A stretch of 64,000 nt of DNA from Halichoerus grypus (lineage: Eukaryota > Chordata > Mammalia > Carnivora > Phocidae): contig NC_135715.1 of the NCBI RefSeq assembly GCF_964656455.1, positions 163,772,437 to 163,836,436 on the forward strand. The letters are read 5' to 3'. The position numbers were made by a program, and so were the translations under genes. Below the pieces are notes generated by a model. That model was not told the origin of the DNA, did no database searches, and was given only the letters and a program-made list of their open reading frames with translations. Of the stretch, positions 37,078 through 49,555 are shown piece by piece. Positions within the stretch are counted from its first letter, which is position 1. Each line of letters begins with the position of its first letter.

Positions 37078-37230
37078 TAATCCCCTCCCCTTACCCTGGG
37101 TACAGTGAATATTATGAGCCTATTATGGTTCACAAACATATACTGCAAAGGTAGAAATTCAAAGTGTAACTTTATTAGTTTAAAATTGGATTTTGCTTAA
37201 ATTCACTTTTTTTTTCATCCATAGAGCAAG
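36434..37230. other. AT-rich DNA with a 31-T run
   Basis: No gene. A long uninterrupted T run lies at about 37046-37076; it is not attached to a recognisable SINE or LINE 3' end. Confidence 0.45.
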
Positions 37231-37239
37231 GTGGTGATT

Positions 37240-37765
37240 ATAAAGAAGTCCATAAAGCCTTTGGCACCCCTTCCACCAAAGACAGGGTTATGTCCCCTCT
37301 CCATAAATCTGGACTGTCATTAACGACTCACTTGAAACTTAGAGTATGCAGCAGATATCGTGTGACTTCTGGGACTAGGTCACAAAAAGCCACAGTTTCT
37401 ACTTGATTTCCTGGGGAAACTCACTCTAGAGGAAGCTAGCTGCCATGTAAGAAGTTCTATTATTCTGAATACACCTAGCTGAAAAGCCACGCCTAAGCTT
37501 TTTGGCTGCCATGGTTGGAGTTTCCAGTGTTCAGCTCACATCAACTGTCAGCACCACCTTGATACCCAGACCTTGACTGCAGCCCTAGCCTACACCTGGT
37601 GTTAACCTTCTAACAGACCCCAAGTGAGAGCTGCCCAGCTTAGCCCTTCAGAATCTGACCCACAAATCTGTGAAATACAAGTATATAAACAAGTATACAT
37701 ATTTTATACCATTCAGTTTGGGGATCATTTGTTATGCAGTAATAGTAAACAAAACAATTCAGGTT
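37240..37765 (+). mobile_element. MaLR-type (MLT1-like) LTR
   Basis: 'gacttctgggactaggtcac', 'ggaagctagctgccatgtaa', 'gaccttgactgcagccctag', 'aatctgacccacaaatctgt' and 'ggggatcatttgttatgcag' occur in the order of an ERVL-MaLR solitary LTR. It is an old, diverged remnant with no coding capacity. Confidence 0.8.
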
Positions 37766-37769
37766 TATT

Positions 37770-38605
37770 AAATAGCAGATTTCTTCTTATATGATATAAT
37801 ATATCCCAAAAGATAATCAAGTTTTAAAAAATTATTTTGCCTCAAAGAGTTAAACCCATTATATTATTACCCTATGAGTCAATCTTTAAATTAGTAAGAG
37901 TCTTCTAATTATACATACGTTAGTATTTATTGAAAATGTAAATCATAAATTTTTTTAAATGAAAAAAATTAACTGAAGTGAAAAATTATTTAAAAAATTA
38001 ACAAGTTAAAAATTATGCTGAAGTGAAAATTAATGCTCTATAGTTTAATTTTCATTCAGTTATAAAATCCCAGGCAATGTCTTAGTTTATATTTTAGCAT
38101 TCTGAGAGATTTTGTGTGCTCTTACCTTACTACAACCGTTTGCCAATCAGCTCAATTCGCTGAGCTTTGGTAGAAAACTAGAATTCTTAAGGGTTTTGCT
38201 TAGAGGCTTTTACTTATTTTGTGTACATTTTTTAGTACTTATTTTATAGAAGTAATAGATGGCACATGCTTAAAACTTGACACCCAAAAAAAGGACAAAA
38301 TGAAATGTTGACCTTCCTGCCTCCTGTTCAGTCCCAATCCCAAAGTCAAACACTGCTCACAGTTGCTGTTTTTATAGGGGTTTTTTGGTGGCTGTCATAT
38401 AACTTTAAATATTATATGCATTCCCCTCTCTGGATTTGTTAACTTTATAAGTATCTGTTTTTGACTATCAGCTATTAGAGGTAAAGAATTTCATATACTC
38501 ACATTACCTCCCACCTCCCATTCGCCTCCTCTACTTCCTGATTGTTACAGATAACTTTGAGCTTAATGATTATCTTTAGACTAATGATTGCCTTTATAGC
38601 TTTAA
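37770..38605. other. Very AT-rich DNA, no gene seen
   Basis: No repeat or exon recognised. Confidence 0.45.
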
Positions 38606-38610
38606 ATAAT

Positions 38611-39121
38611 GTAGATCTTCCTCAATTTGCCATGGGGTTATGTGTCGATAAACCCATCGTAAGTTGAAAATGCATTAAATACACGTAGCCTACCAAGCAT
38701 AGCTTAGCCTAGCCCACCTGAAATGTGCTCAGAACACCTACATAAGCCTATAGGTGGGTAATATCATTTAACACAAAGCCTATTTTATAACAAAGGTGTT
38801 GAATATCTCATGTAATTTATTGAACACTGTACTGAAAGTGAAAAACAGAATGGTTGTATGGGTACAGAATGGTTGTAATTGTATCGATTGTTTATCTGTT
38901 GTTTACCCTGGTGATTGCATGGCTGACTGGGGGCCATGGTTCATTGCTACTGCCCAGCTTCACAAGAGAGTATCCCACCACATATCGCTAGCCTAGAAAA
39001 AAATCCGAAATTCAGAATTTGAAGTATGTCTTCTACTAAATGCATATTGCTTTTGCATCATTGTAAAGTAAAAAAAAAAAAAAGTTTTGTCAAATCATAG
39101 TAAGTGGAAACCATCTGTACT
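38611..39121 (+). mobile_element. Tigger-like (pogo-type) non-autonomous DNA transposon
   Basis: Left part 'cgataaacccatcgtaagtt' with 'tagcttagcctagcccacct', middle 'gtgaaaaacagaatggttgt', right part 'agtatcccaccacatatcgc' and 'catagtaagtggaaaccatc'. The order and the inverted relation of the two ends fit a mammalian Tigger-type element. No transposase frame; a 14-A run near 39070 is a later expansion. Subfamily not assigned. Confidence 0.8.
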
Positions 39122-39239
39122 AAACATCTACTCTTAATTTACCTACCCTACACAATATTCTTAATCCTTATTATGAAAAAAAAAAGGAATTAGAATCATT
39201 TTTCTTAAATTTTACTTCATTCATCATTCTATTTGTATG

Positions 39240-41105
39240 AATCCATTATTATTTTTATCTAAAAACGCTTTATCCATTCTACTGTTGATGGCTCTTTGGA
39301 TTATTTCCACTTTGAGACTACCATTAATAATTCTGCTATGAGCATTTTTGTCCTTTGGTGCACGGGCATGCACATTTTGCTGAGTCTGTACCCTTAGGAG
39401 TTAAAGGCTGTATGCGTATTACCATTGCCAGTTTTTCAAATAGCTGTTCTAAATTACCCTGGCACTTCAGTGTTCCAAAAGTAGGACTTCCATAACCTTA
39501 CCAGTAGTTGATATGTTTTGTTTCGTTTCGTTTTCCTTTTAGCCATTCTGTAGTGGTATCAAATTCAGGTTCAAATTGTATTTCCTTGGTGATTAGTGAG
39601 GCTGAGCACCTTTTCATGTGTTTATTGTCTATATTTTTTAATCTTTTTCTATGAAGTGCTTATCTACGTCTCTTGCCCATATTTCTATTGACTTTCTTCT
39701 CTCTTCCTCTCATTGATTTGCAGGTATTCTTTATACATTCTCTATAAGAACGCTTTAATTGAAAATATGTGTTGTAGATGTCTGTTTGAGGCTTGCTTTT
39801 TATACTCTCTGTGTGGTATGATTTGATGAACAGTTATTCTTAATGTAGTCCAATTTATCAATATTTTCCATCATGGATAGTCCTTTTGTGTCCTGTTTAA
39901 TATGGCTTTCCCTATCCCAAAATCATGAACATACTCTTCTTTGTTATTTTTGAAAAGTTTTATTATTTTTGCTATCATTTTAAAATCTATAACCTACCTG
40001 AAATGTATTTTGCCCCCTGTGGTATAAGCTAGAGGTCAATTTTCTTTTTCATGTATTTATACACAGTTGACCCAACATAATTTATTTTTTAAAAAGGGGA
40101 AAATAAAGATAATTTTACTTACTTCTTCCCAATTTCTATGCCTCTGTTCCCTTTTCTTGCCTGACTACACTGGCTATAATGTTAAATAAAAGTGGTAAGG
40201 ACAGATATCCCTGCCATCTTCCCAGTCTTAGATGCAAAGCATTCAGTCCTTTACCATTAAATGTGATGTTACATCTGAGGTTCTTTTTTCCATAGATGCC
40301 CTTTGTTAGATTGAAGAAAGTTTCTTCTATTCCTGATGTTCTGAGAGTTTTTAATCGTTAAACTTTTTATATATCACTCTGTTTTGTTCTGTTAACATGG
40401 TGAATTATACTGGTGGATTTTTGAATGTTAAATCAAGCTCGCATTCCCAGGATAACCTCATTTGATCAAGATATGTTAGCCTTTGTATATATTCCTGGAT
40501 TTAATTTGCTAATGTTTTATTAAAGATTTTACATCTCTGTTCATGAGGGATATTGGTCTCTGGTTTTCTTTTTGGGGTAATGTCTTTATATGGTCTTGGT
40601 TTCCGAATAATGCTAGTCTCATAAAATGAGTTCAGAAGTGTTCCTTGCTTCTCTATTCCTAAAAGGCATTTTAGGAGTTGCTGTTATTTCCCAGATATTT
40701 GAGATGTAGTCATCTGGGCCATGAGTTGTCTTTGTGAGGTTTATAATTGTTGATTCAATTTCAATATATGATATAGATTCCATCATTATTACTGAGTCAG
40801 TATTGATAATTTGTGTCATTCAAGGAATTTATCAGTGTCACCAAAGTAAACAGATATATTGTCATAAATAATATTGTCCCTTTATTTTTCTTTTACCGTC
40901 TACGGGATCTATGGTGGTGTTCCCTCTTTCATTCCTGACATTGGTAATTTGTGTCTGCTCACTTATTTTCTAGATCATTCTGGCTAGAGATTTGTTAATT
41001 TTATTTATCTTTTCAGTTTTTGATTTAGTTGATTTTTCTCTATTATATGTACATTTTTATTGGTTTCTGCTTTTATCTATACTGTTTTTCTTCTTTGCTC
41101 TTCTT
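39240..41105 (-). mobile_element. Old LINE-1, 3' UTR to linker of ORF2
   Basis: Antisense old LINE-1. 'ctgttgatggctctttggat' and 'tatgagcatttttgtccttt' are ORF2 C-terminal. 'ataaaagtggtaaggacaga' and 'atcaagatatgttagccttt' are reverse-transcriptase sequence. 'attggtaatttgtgtctgct' is the linker upstream of it. All frames are broken. Confidence 0.82.
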
Positions 41106-41114
41106 TGGCTTTTT

Positions 41115-41510
41115 AAAGTGGAAACTCAGAGAACTTATTTTAGAAGAGATAATTATAAACAACTTCAGACCAATAATTTGAAATCTTTGCTTTAATAGAC
41201 AATATATTACTAAAGCTATTAAAAAATAAAAGTCCATATTAGACATTCACTTATAAAAGAAATTGAACTGAAAGGTAAAATATACCCATATCTGGGGTGT
41301 CCCAGACTGTTTAATAGGAGCTGATCCTCAAAAGGCAGATAACCTCAGTAGTATAAAAATGATTCCAAAGAATAGAAAGAAGAAGAGGAAGTATTCTCCA
41401 ACTTACCCTGATATTAAAACATGGTAAGAATGGTATGAAGAGGATAAATTATAGGTTGATTTCACTTATGCAAATCAACACCATGGTAGGTTCAGGGCAA
41501 ACTATGGTTT
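41115..41510 (+). mobile_element. LINE-1 fragment in opposite orientation
   Basis: Sense-strand LINE-1 resemblance: 'agagataattataaacaact' (linker, NYKQLYA-like) and 'cttaccctgatattaaaaca' (reverse-transcriptase N-terminal part). It abuts an antisense LINE-1 on its left. Boundaries approximate. Confidence 0.6.
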
Positions 41511-41526
41511 TAAAAATGTCAACAGA

Positions 41527-41717
41527 GGGGCGCCTGGGTGGCTCAGTCGGTTAAGCGGCTGCCTTCAGCTCAGGTCATGATCCCAGGGTCTTGGGATCGA
41601 GCCCCGCATCAGGGTCCCTGCTCAGCAGAAAACCTGCTTCTCCCTCTCCCACTCCCCCGGCTTGTGTTCCCTCTCTCGCTATCTCTCTGTCAAATAAATT
41701 AAAAAAATCTTTAAAAA
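41527..41717 (+). mobile_element. CanSINE, young copy
   Basis: Plus-strand CanSINE ('ggggcgcctgggtggctcag'), near-consensus body and tail aaaaaaatctttaaaaaa. Perfect direct repeat aaaaatgtcaacaga at 41512-41526 and 41718-41732. Confidence 0.97.
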
Positions 41718-41732
41718 AAAAATGTCAACAGA

Positions 41733-43720
41733 TTTGTTCCCATTAACCCCTTCTTTCATTTTTAATATTGTTTATTTGTGCCTTCTTTCTTTTGTTTTTT
41801 CTCTTAGTCATTCTTACCATTGACTTTTCTGATTGATTAGTTGATTTTGAGGAATCAATTTTTGGCTTTGATGTTTTCAGCCGTGGCTTTATTTCTGTTC
41901 TTTAAAAATGTTTGTCTTTTTCCTTCCTTTTGGCTTGTTCTTTAATTTTTAGCTCTTAAAAAAACTACATTTAGACTCCTTATTATCGAAAATTTCAAGC
42001 ATACCCAAAAATAGATTGGTATAATGAACCCCTATGTACATGAATCAGCAATATATTGCCATTTTGTTTAAGCTATTCTCTTTTTAAAATTTTACTTTAT
42101 ACTGTGAAGCAACTTCCAGACATCATGACATTTCATATGTATTTCAGTATGCCTCTTTAATAGAGAGGAACTCTTAAACATAATCACCCTATCATCATGC
42201 CTAACAAAATTAATAGATACCACTTTAAATATTACCTGATACCCTAACCATGTTGAAAGTTATTCAAATATCTCAAAAAAAAAAAAAGTTTTTAGGAGCC
42301 CATTTGTTTGCAATAGGATCTAAACTGTGCCCACACAAAGCATTCACTTATTGTGGATTTAGGATTCTTATTTTATAACTGTTCCTCCTGTTTCCCTTTT
42401 TATTTCAAGTCCTTTGAATTTGGGGAGAAACTGGGTTATTTTTTTACCATACAGAATCCTACATTCTGGAATTCGCAAATTGCTTTCTTGTGCTATCATT
42501 TAACTTGTTTCTTCGTTCCCTGAGTTTTCGGTAGTTTAATGTAGAGATTTGATTGGATTCAGGATCAGTTCTTTGGGCAAGACTATTTTAGAGGTGATGC
42601 TGTGAACTCATTACCTATTTGCATCACGTTGTGGGAAACATGATGTTTATGCTGTGAGAGTTCAGGTAACAGCCACCTCAACCCCCCTTTGTACAATCCT
42701 CCATTACTTTTTATTTGATCTTTTCCCCATCTATTGCAGGTTTTCTTTTCAAAATATAAATATTGAAGTTTTAAAATATATTACAGTTTTTTAAATTATA
42801 TAGTTATACATGTTTCTAAATTTCCATTGTGATTTGCTCTTTGATATGTGAGTTTTTTAGATACATGGCTTTAATTTTTTTTGACCTAATGGGTAGGTGT
42901 GGAGTTTTTGTTTAAGTTTACTTTTTCTCATTGATTTAACTTATCATTTGCACAGTGGTCAGAGAATAAGGGGCATATTAATAATCTCTTTAGGATTTAT
43001 TGAGGTTGTTTTATGTCATAGTATACAATCACATCTTTTTCCTTTATATGTTGCTTTTCTTATTCTTTTTATGTCCTCATTTGCTTAAAAAATTGTCAGA
43101 TGCCAGTTGATGTCTATTTGAACTTTATACCAAACTTTCCAGTTGTATTATTTAAATACATCCTTTACATCCTTTATTCTGCAATATCTATCAGTTATTA
43201 GGAAAAATGTATGAAAATCTCTCGTGATGACGGTTGATTTCTTAATCTCACTTTGTAAATGTATCCACCTTTTATATTCAGAGGCCTTTTTAAAATTTTT
43301 TATTTTATTTTTTTAAAGATTTTATTTATTTATTTGACAGAGAGAGAGACAGCGAGAGAGGGAACACAAGCAGGGGGAGTGGAGGAGGGAGAAGCAGGCT
43401 TCCCGCCAAGCGGGGAGCCCAATGCGGGGCTCAATCCCAGGACCCCGGGATCATGACCTGAGCTGAAGGCAGACGCTTAACGACTGAGCCACCCAGGCAG
43501 CCCCAGAGGCCTTTTTTTTTAAATTAGTCTATTTTGTATGTAACATAGTTCTACAAGTTTTTGTTTTCTACTCAGCATCTAGTAATGTATCTTTCCATTT
43601 TAAGCCTTTCAGGGTTATCATGTTTTGGATATGTTTCTTTATAAAAGAATAACTTATAGTTGGATTTTATTTTTTTTAATCTAGAAACTCCGCTTTTAAT
43701 TATTTTCCATTTTTAAAAAA
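41733..43720 (-). mobile_element. Old LINE-1 pieces with an embedded ancient repeat and a SINE
   Basis: 41733-41960 resembles the antisense ORF2 linker ('tcaatttttggctttgatgt'). About 41965-42690 resembles a different ancient repeat ('agcaacttccagacatcatg', 'agaggtgatgctgtgaactc'). 42700-43720 is again antisense LINE-1, endonuclease side ('cacagtggtcagagaataag', 'agtctattttgtatgtaaca'). The series continues the LINE-1 at 39240-41105. Boundaries are approximate. Confidence 0.6.
43292..43503 (-). mobile_element. CanSINE
   Basis: Minus-strand CanSINE with (TTTA)n tail complement and 'gagccacccaggcagcccc' end. Direct repeat cagaggccttttt at 43279-43291 and 43504-43516. It splits old LINE-1 sequence. 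Confidence 0.96.
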
Positions 43721-43724
43721 TGGA

Positions 43725-45363
43725 AAATCTTTACCATATTTTTTTCTTAAAAAAATACCCTTATTCAAAGTATCTTAACCACAAATTAAATAAAGCTATT
43801 TTTATATAAAATAAATTGTTGCCATTACAAATAATTATCCCATTGTATATTGTAAATTATCTGTGATTTTTTTTGGTTTAAATAACAAGTGTCTACATTT
43901 ATCATTAATTTCCTCCCCTTGACATTTACATATTTTAAACAATAATCATTGGTGCTTTCACCTTCTTTGACCTTTTTGTCTTAAGCCTCAAGCTAAGCAT
44001 CACTTGTATTTATTTTAGGTATCTTCTATCAAATCGTTGACCCTAAAATCTCTAATGCTGTTTTGATATTTAGTATATAATTACATTGTACACTTGAATT
44101 ACATTTGAAGGTGTTTATTTTTTACATTCATCCTAGGAATAAAGTATAACAATTATATTTTTCCATTCTTTTCTCATATTTATAAACAACTGGCTTGAGT
44201 TAATGCACATTTTTTATCAGACATTCTTATACATTACATAAGCCATTATATTCAAAAATAAGCTTTAAAATATGGTCAGAATTGTTCATTGCAGAAAAGA
44301 ACCTGGAGTGCTGAGAAACAATGAAAGGTCACATTTAACACCTTGTATAACTTGTGGTGATGCTGTTGTTAACACGGAACATATTGCTTTATTAGCCATA
44401 GAACTTTATTAGTAAGTGCAGATTACCATCACTCAGTATAGATTCTGGCCCTTTGAGTGAAGAGGAGCTGGTCTAATTAATGATGGCACTTCTAACCTCA
44501 ATTAATTTGCTATTTTAGTGAAGACGTCAACAAGACCTACTGTTTTTTCTCTCAGGTGACAGTAAATATTACAGAAATAATACCCTTTACAAAATGAAGT
44601 GCAACTTTTTGGAAAGCCATGTAGTGCAGACGTATTTACATGCAAGAGCATTCTAAGTGGACTCTCTTGTGGTCTCTTTATTTTCCAGGAAAAATCACAT
44701 AGAATATGAGAGGCAGGAATAAACAAGTCACTTATGTGGGAGCAATTGCAGAGGCCTCTCTTCGTACTGCCTCAGAGACTAAGACATCTAGTTGCACTTA
44801 GTTCTGCATGGTTTGAGTTACCTCTGGATCACTTCTGTTCCCGTTTTGAAAATTTTAGTTACTGTGACCATATTTTGGTTAATAAATATTTTGTCACATT
44901 TTCAAAGTAGTGAATCCTTTGCTATTTTATGTATTTTGTTACATTGGAGGGACTCTTTGGGGGTACTCCTAAAGTAGTCTTCACTCAAAATAGGGTCTGC
45001 TGCAATTATAAAATAGAAGGGAGATCTGGGACCAGCCCATTGCTCCACCAGCAGTGTAAACAGCACTGGATGAATAAACCCCTAAGTGGTATGACTTGTC
45101 TGCGTTTCTAGCCCCTGCAAGGTCTAGTGGATGAAGAAATTGTGTGATTCAAGGAATACAGCAATTTAAAACCAGATGCTTAGACCACTAAGCCATTCCT
45201 TCTGGCACATTGTGTAAAGCATGAAGTTGTAAATATAGCAGATAATTGAAATTTAGATTTTAGATATGGGCATTCTTAGCAGTCCTCCTCTAGCTTCTTT
45301 GCTTAGAGTCTTAGAAGTATACTTAACAGTTCATACTAAGGCTGTTGCTGTCAGAATTAATCC

Positions 45364-45365
<2 letters not shown>
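43725..45365. other. AT-rich DNA, no gene seen
   Basis: No recognised repeat apart from a palindromic patch near 43702-43728 (attttccattttt / aaaaaatggaaaat). Short frames near 44502 to 45111 have no motif. Confidence 0.45.
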
Positions 45366-45405
<40 letters not shown>

Positions 45406-45406
45406 T
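45366..45406 (+). repeat. (GT)n microsatellite, left arm of an inverted pair
   Basis: About 20 GT units with one interruption (gtatgtg). It is the complement of the AC array at 45561-45600. Confidence 0.97.
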
Positions 45407-45558
45407 TTTAAACTCATCTTCAACAAGGAGAGTATTAATGATAAAAACAAAGGAAAATTGTCTGAACTTAAAAGTGTGTCCAAACTGAAGGTGGAAAATA
45501 TTCTATTTTTTTGGGAAAGTTTTGAGTTCTCTTTTTGGTTTCTTTTAAATTTCAGCTT

Positions 45559-45560
<2 letters not shown>

Positions 45561-45600
<40 letters not shown>
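45561..45600 (+). repeat. (AC)n microsatellite, right arm of an inverted pair
   Basis: About 20 uninterrupted AC units, about 155 bp to the right of the GT array. Confidence 0.97.
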
Positions 45601-45607
<7 letters not shown>

Positions 45608-45609
45608 GT

Positions 45610-46910
45610 ACTTGTTCCTTCGTTGATTCAAACTGTCATTTTTCTTTGTCCATCATATAATGTACTTTCCATAAATTAGCTGCTTCATTTCTTCTTTTTA
45701 TGCTAATCGAATTATAGTGGTCTTTAGCTGAAGTGGGGTATGGGACTTGGCATTTTATAATGCTGGCAGCCCTGTAGCTAGCTTTTTTAAAAAGTCATCA
45801 ACCATGGCAATTTGAGCAGTAAATTTTCTCCTTTTTTTGTTGCTGTCTTCAGTATCATGGACGAAAATGGTCATATTTTAGTGGTTCTCTACACTTCATA
45901 AAATGTCTTTTTAATGAGATTATTTGAGTAATGCAAGAGATAAAGTTAATAATTTGTTGAAATGACATTGCTTTATCAAAAAGTAGGTAGAGAAGAGTAA
46001 AATTTTATCAAAAGTGGTGGTGTGAAAAGGCATCAACCTGGACTGAATGTCACCATTTCATCAGTGTTAATATTAGATGTTTCAGATGGCAAAGTAGTAT
46101 CACAAATGGTAACATCAAAAACACAAACAAAACCTCTACCAGATTTAAAGTGATGCTGATGACAATAGCTGTTGAAGGTAGGAGCAAGCAGAATGTGTAT
46201 GGTATCATTCCACATGCATAATCGTGTGTTGACTAGAAGCCATACCTAAGAAATTCTTAAAGCATGGCTTCAAATGTGACAGTGGAAGAATAGGGGACAG
46301 TAAGGTTAGACCAACTGTTCTAGTCCAAAGCAGCTATATATTGAGACATATTTTTGTGTGGAAGCGTCCAGATGAATATGATTCTAAGAGACAATAAAAT
46401 ACATGGTATCAGGCTTTAAAGAGTTTAAACTGTAAACCAAATGACTACCAAGTTTTTGCATGGAGGCTCTAACTCTTGGACACTTGCTAGTCTTTCCAGG
46501 AACAGACCCACACACTGAGAAGTCATCATTAGCTCCCTAATGGAACCTGAGGGTAATGATAGAAACACACTCAGTGATGCATTTGACAGCTGTACAGAGT
46601 CAATTCCTTTAGAGGGAAAGATTAAAATTTGACAGAGTTTGGGTTTAAGTGAGGAAATTAATTAAGATAAGACAAGAAGTCTAGATGCATGAACACGTTG
46701 AGGATTGAATTATTCAGGTGGACAGGAAAAGAATAAGTAGTTTGGTATACTGCTTTGTAAAAGAATAGGGTGGACTGTGATAACTTTGCTTTGGGAAATG
46801 ACTGAATTGTTTTGAAAAAATAATGGGAAAAAAGCCAACCAATTTTGCTCTGTTTCAAGCCATTTGGGACCATAACCACAAGAATATGAGAGAACTGTTG
46901 TGAGGGAGGA
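45610..46910. other. Single-copy-looking DNA, no gene seen
   Basis: No repeat or exon recognised. Two overlapping minus frames at 46658-46973 (85 and 87 codons) have no motif. Confidence 0.45.
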
Positions 46911-46914
46911 AACA

Positions 46915-47365
46915 TTTACCCTACCCTCCAAGATTCTTCTACCTGGACTAAGAATCAAATTGACAAGAGACAAATTAACAGGAGAAAACCTTACTTAATA
47001 GTTGCATACTGGGAATCCACACAGATATGGGAAATTCTAAAGATACTTAGGCAACCAAATGCTTATATGAGCTAAGGAGAGGAGGTAGGAGTCTGAGGAT
47101 ACAAAGGGGAGAAAGACCATTCATTAGCAGGAAGGTGAAAAGAGATGTTTGGAAAACAAAGGTTACCCTATTATGTAGATAAGTTTCTTAGGTGAAGAGG
47201 TATCTCTATCAATAGCTCTCTTCCTGGTACAAGCAGGCAGTTGAAGAGGAGGAACAGAGCTTTTCCTAAATCTGCTGGGTTTTGATGCTTTTACCTCAAA
47301 ATAATGTTCATGCCAAAGTGACCCATCTTGGGGTGGCCTGTCCTTGGTCCTCTACCCATTTAGTT
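46915..47365 (-). mobile_element. LTR-like element, copy A
   Basis: 'gaatcaaattgacaagagac' on the left and 'cctcaaaataatgttcatgc' with 'cttggggtggcctgtccttg' on the right. Related in both sequence and order to the block at 47535-48252. It resembles an old mammalian LTR in antisense; family not assigned, and no coding region was seen. Confidence 0.55.
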
Positions 47366-47534
47366 AAAAAATTGACCCTCAAGTTTCACTCTTTTTTAGG
47401 TCAAAAATCTGGCGATAGAGTGGGACAAATTCACATCACATTAATACAAATGGTTACTGACTCATTTTTTTCCCCTTTCTAAACTCCTTTTTATGTCTTT
47501 CTGCTTCTGGTCTCAACTTCTTTGTCCCTCTACT

Positions 47535-48252
47535 CTTCTAGATTCAATGGCTGGGGCCAAAGAATCAAGCTGATAAAAGACATAACAAAAGGAAAAACAG
47601 TTTTAGTTATGTAATACACATGCTTGCGTTGGAGTTCACAAAAATGTGGCTCAAGGAGGTGGCCAGGATGGGTGAGGCTTATATACCATTTGCGGCTGAA
47701 GAAGGAAAAGGAAGGAAAAGGGGTTTGAGGGTTCTGAATCTGGGAAGCATGTTTTGGGAAGGTAAGAAGAAGAACTGTATGATAAATAAGTGTTGTCTTG
47801 TTATGCAGGTAAGAGTCAAGTGATAAGGGCGCCTGGGTGGCTCAGTCGTTAAGCGTCTGCCTTCGGCTCAGGTCATGATCCCGGGGTCCTGGGATCGAGG
47901 CCCGCATCGGGCTCCCCACTCCGCGGGAAGCCTGCTTCTCCCTCTCCCACTCCCCCGGCTTGTGTTCCCTCTCTCACTATCTCTCTCTCTGTCAAATTAA
48001 AAAAAAAAAAAAAAAAGAGTCAAGTGATAAGAGTTGTCTCCTGGAATAGCTGTTTTCTGGGTAGGAAGGCATCTTTACAAATGGAAATTTCCTTTACAAA
48101 AGAGGAAATTTATACTTTATTTTTAGGCATTAGGTAAAGGTAAAGAGGTAAAGAGCTTTTCCCTGTGTCTGCTTGTTCTCACTTGCCTTTAGCTCAAAAT
48201 AGTCCTTTTGCCTTAGTAGCATATTTTGGAGTGGCATATTTTGGTACCCTTT
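47535..48252 (-). mobile_element. LTR-like element, copy B, split by a CanSINE
   Basis: 'gaatcaagctgataaaagac' on the left and 'gctcaaaatagtccttttgc' with 'tttggagtggcatattttgg' on the right parallel copy A. A CanSINE at 47828-48014 interrupts it. Confidence 0.55.
47828..48014 (+). mobile_element. CanSINE, youngest-looking copy
   Basis: Plus-strand CanSINE with near-consensus sequence and an uninterrupted A tail. Perfect 17-bp direct repeat aagagtcaagtgataag at 47811-47827 and 48015-48031. A good candidate for presence/absence variation between related species or individuals. Confidence 0.97.
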
Positions 48253-48319
48253 AGTGTCAATAATATAGATTTATATGAATAACTGCTGACTTCATACTGC
48301 AAAGTATATAGAATGGTGC

Positions 48320-49550
48320 AAAATGTATGACCTCTCTTCTCTACAAGCTCCAAATCTTTGTACCCAGCCATGATACCATGCACCATCTTGGTGAGCACAT
48401 CTGACCATCAGACTGGGGAGAACAAGGAAACACATAAATTCCTTGCCCTGATTCTTTTCACTGTCCATGGCACTTCAGCCTACTGATGTGTACCAGCCAC
48501 CAAATCATTGTCTGTTTCTTTCTGGTGAAATGACACATCTGAGCCTGCAATCTCATCGATTCTTCATTTACTGGAGAAGAGGGTAAGATTGAGTCCATTA
48601 TTTTGTTCCTGGTCTTTCATCCAGCGAAAATCCTAGCCATTACCCTTTCTGTATGCATGTATTTCCGTCTTGAAGAATGAGTAAAAATTAAGCTTTTTCC
48701 TTGTCATATTTGTTATTTGATCATTCCTTAGGAGAAGGTCACCCACAGAAAGTTAACCAATATATTTGATTATATAGACCTATTATTTTTGTTTCCTGTT
48801 GCCATTCCCTTCTGAAGAGCTCTTAAATGCTGTAATTTTAATCTGCTGTGATTGCCTCACAAGTGAAGAGGTCATTTGCTGTATTTTGTAGAGGCACATC
48901 ACCTGAGTGCCCTCAGCGACAGTAGAAGTATTTCCCTTGTAATAAGGAGAGAAGAGAGGGGTTTACATCACCACTCAGTTTAAAAACCCTTATCTGTCAG
49001 GAAGCATGCTCTTTTCTGTGCAACCCTGGGAGTTCATTAAAAGTGTGAGATTGCGTCACTGATTAGACATGGCTGAGGGCCGGGGTGATGGTGTTGTGGC
49101 AGCAACCTTAACAGAAATTGAATAAAAAGAAAATTTCTATTTTGTTCAGGCCAAGGGAGGCTTTGATTAGAACGCTTTCTCCTTTTTCATTTGGGACTCT
49201 GTTTTGTTGTGTCATTGAGGAAGTGATCTGGTATAGATTTGAAAAAGAACCACTTCATTTTTTTTTACCTTTCTATTGTACTCATCATTGATTAAAAATA
49301 TAGTTCAGGAAACATTCAAATATTTGTAAGTATTTATAAACCGACATTATGCCGTGTGACTAGAAAGATACAGTTTCTTTTTGGTATGTTATTTATGTAT
49401 GCAATTATGAAAAAGTGCACTGGCCCACAATTCTGTGGGAGGAGGGGTAGAGGTGCATCCTGGTTCACAGACAACAGGATGGGTGAGTTGGTTTGTTCAC
49501 TGATTTATGTGTTCTATAAAGATGAGTGTCCACTGTACACTGATAAAACT
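48320..49550. other. Single-copy-looking DNA, no gene seen
   Basis: No recognised repeat or exon candidate. The 99-codon + frame at 49356-49655 runs into the LTR and has no motif. Confidence 0.45.
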
Positions 49551-49555
49551 CAAGC

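Noticed and set aside
45266..45679. 137-codon + frame and 88-codon minus frame
   Set aside because: Both run through the GT and AC arrays (Cys/Val and Thr/His runs). No domain or splice context.
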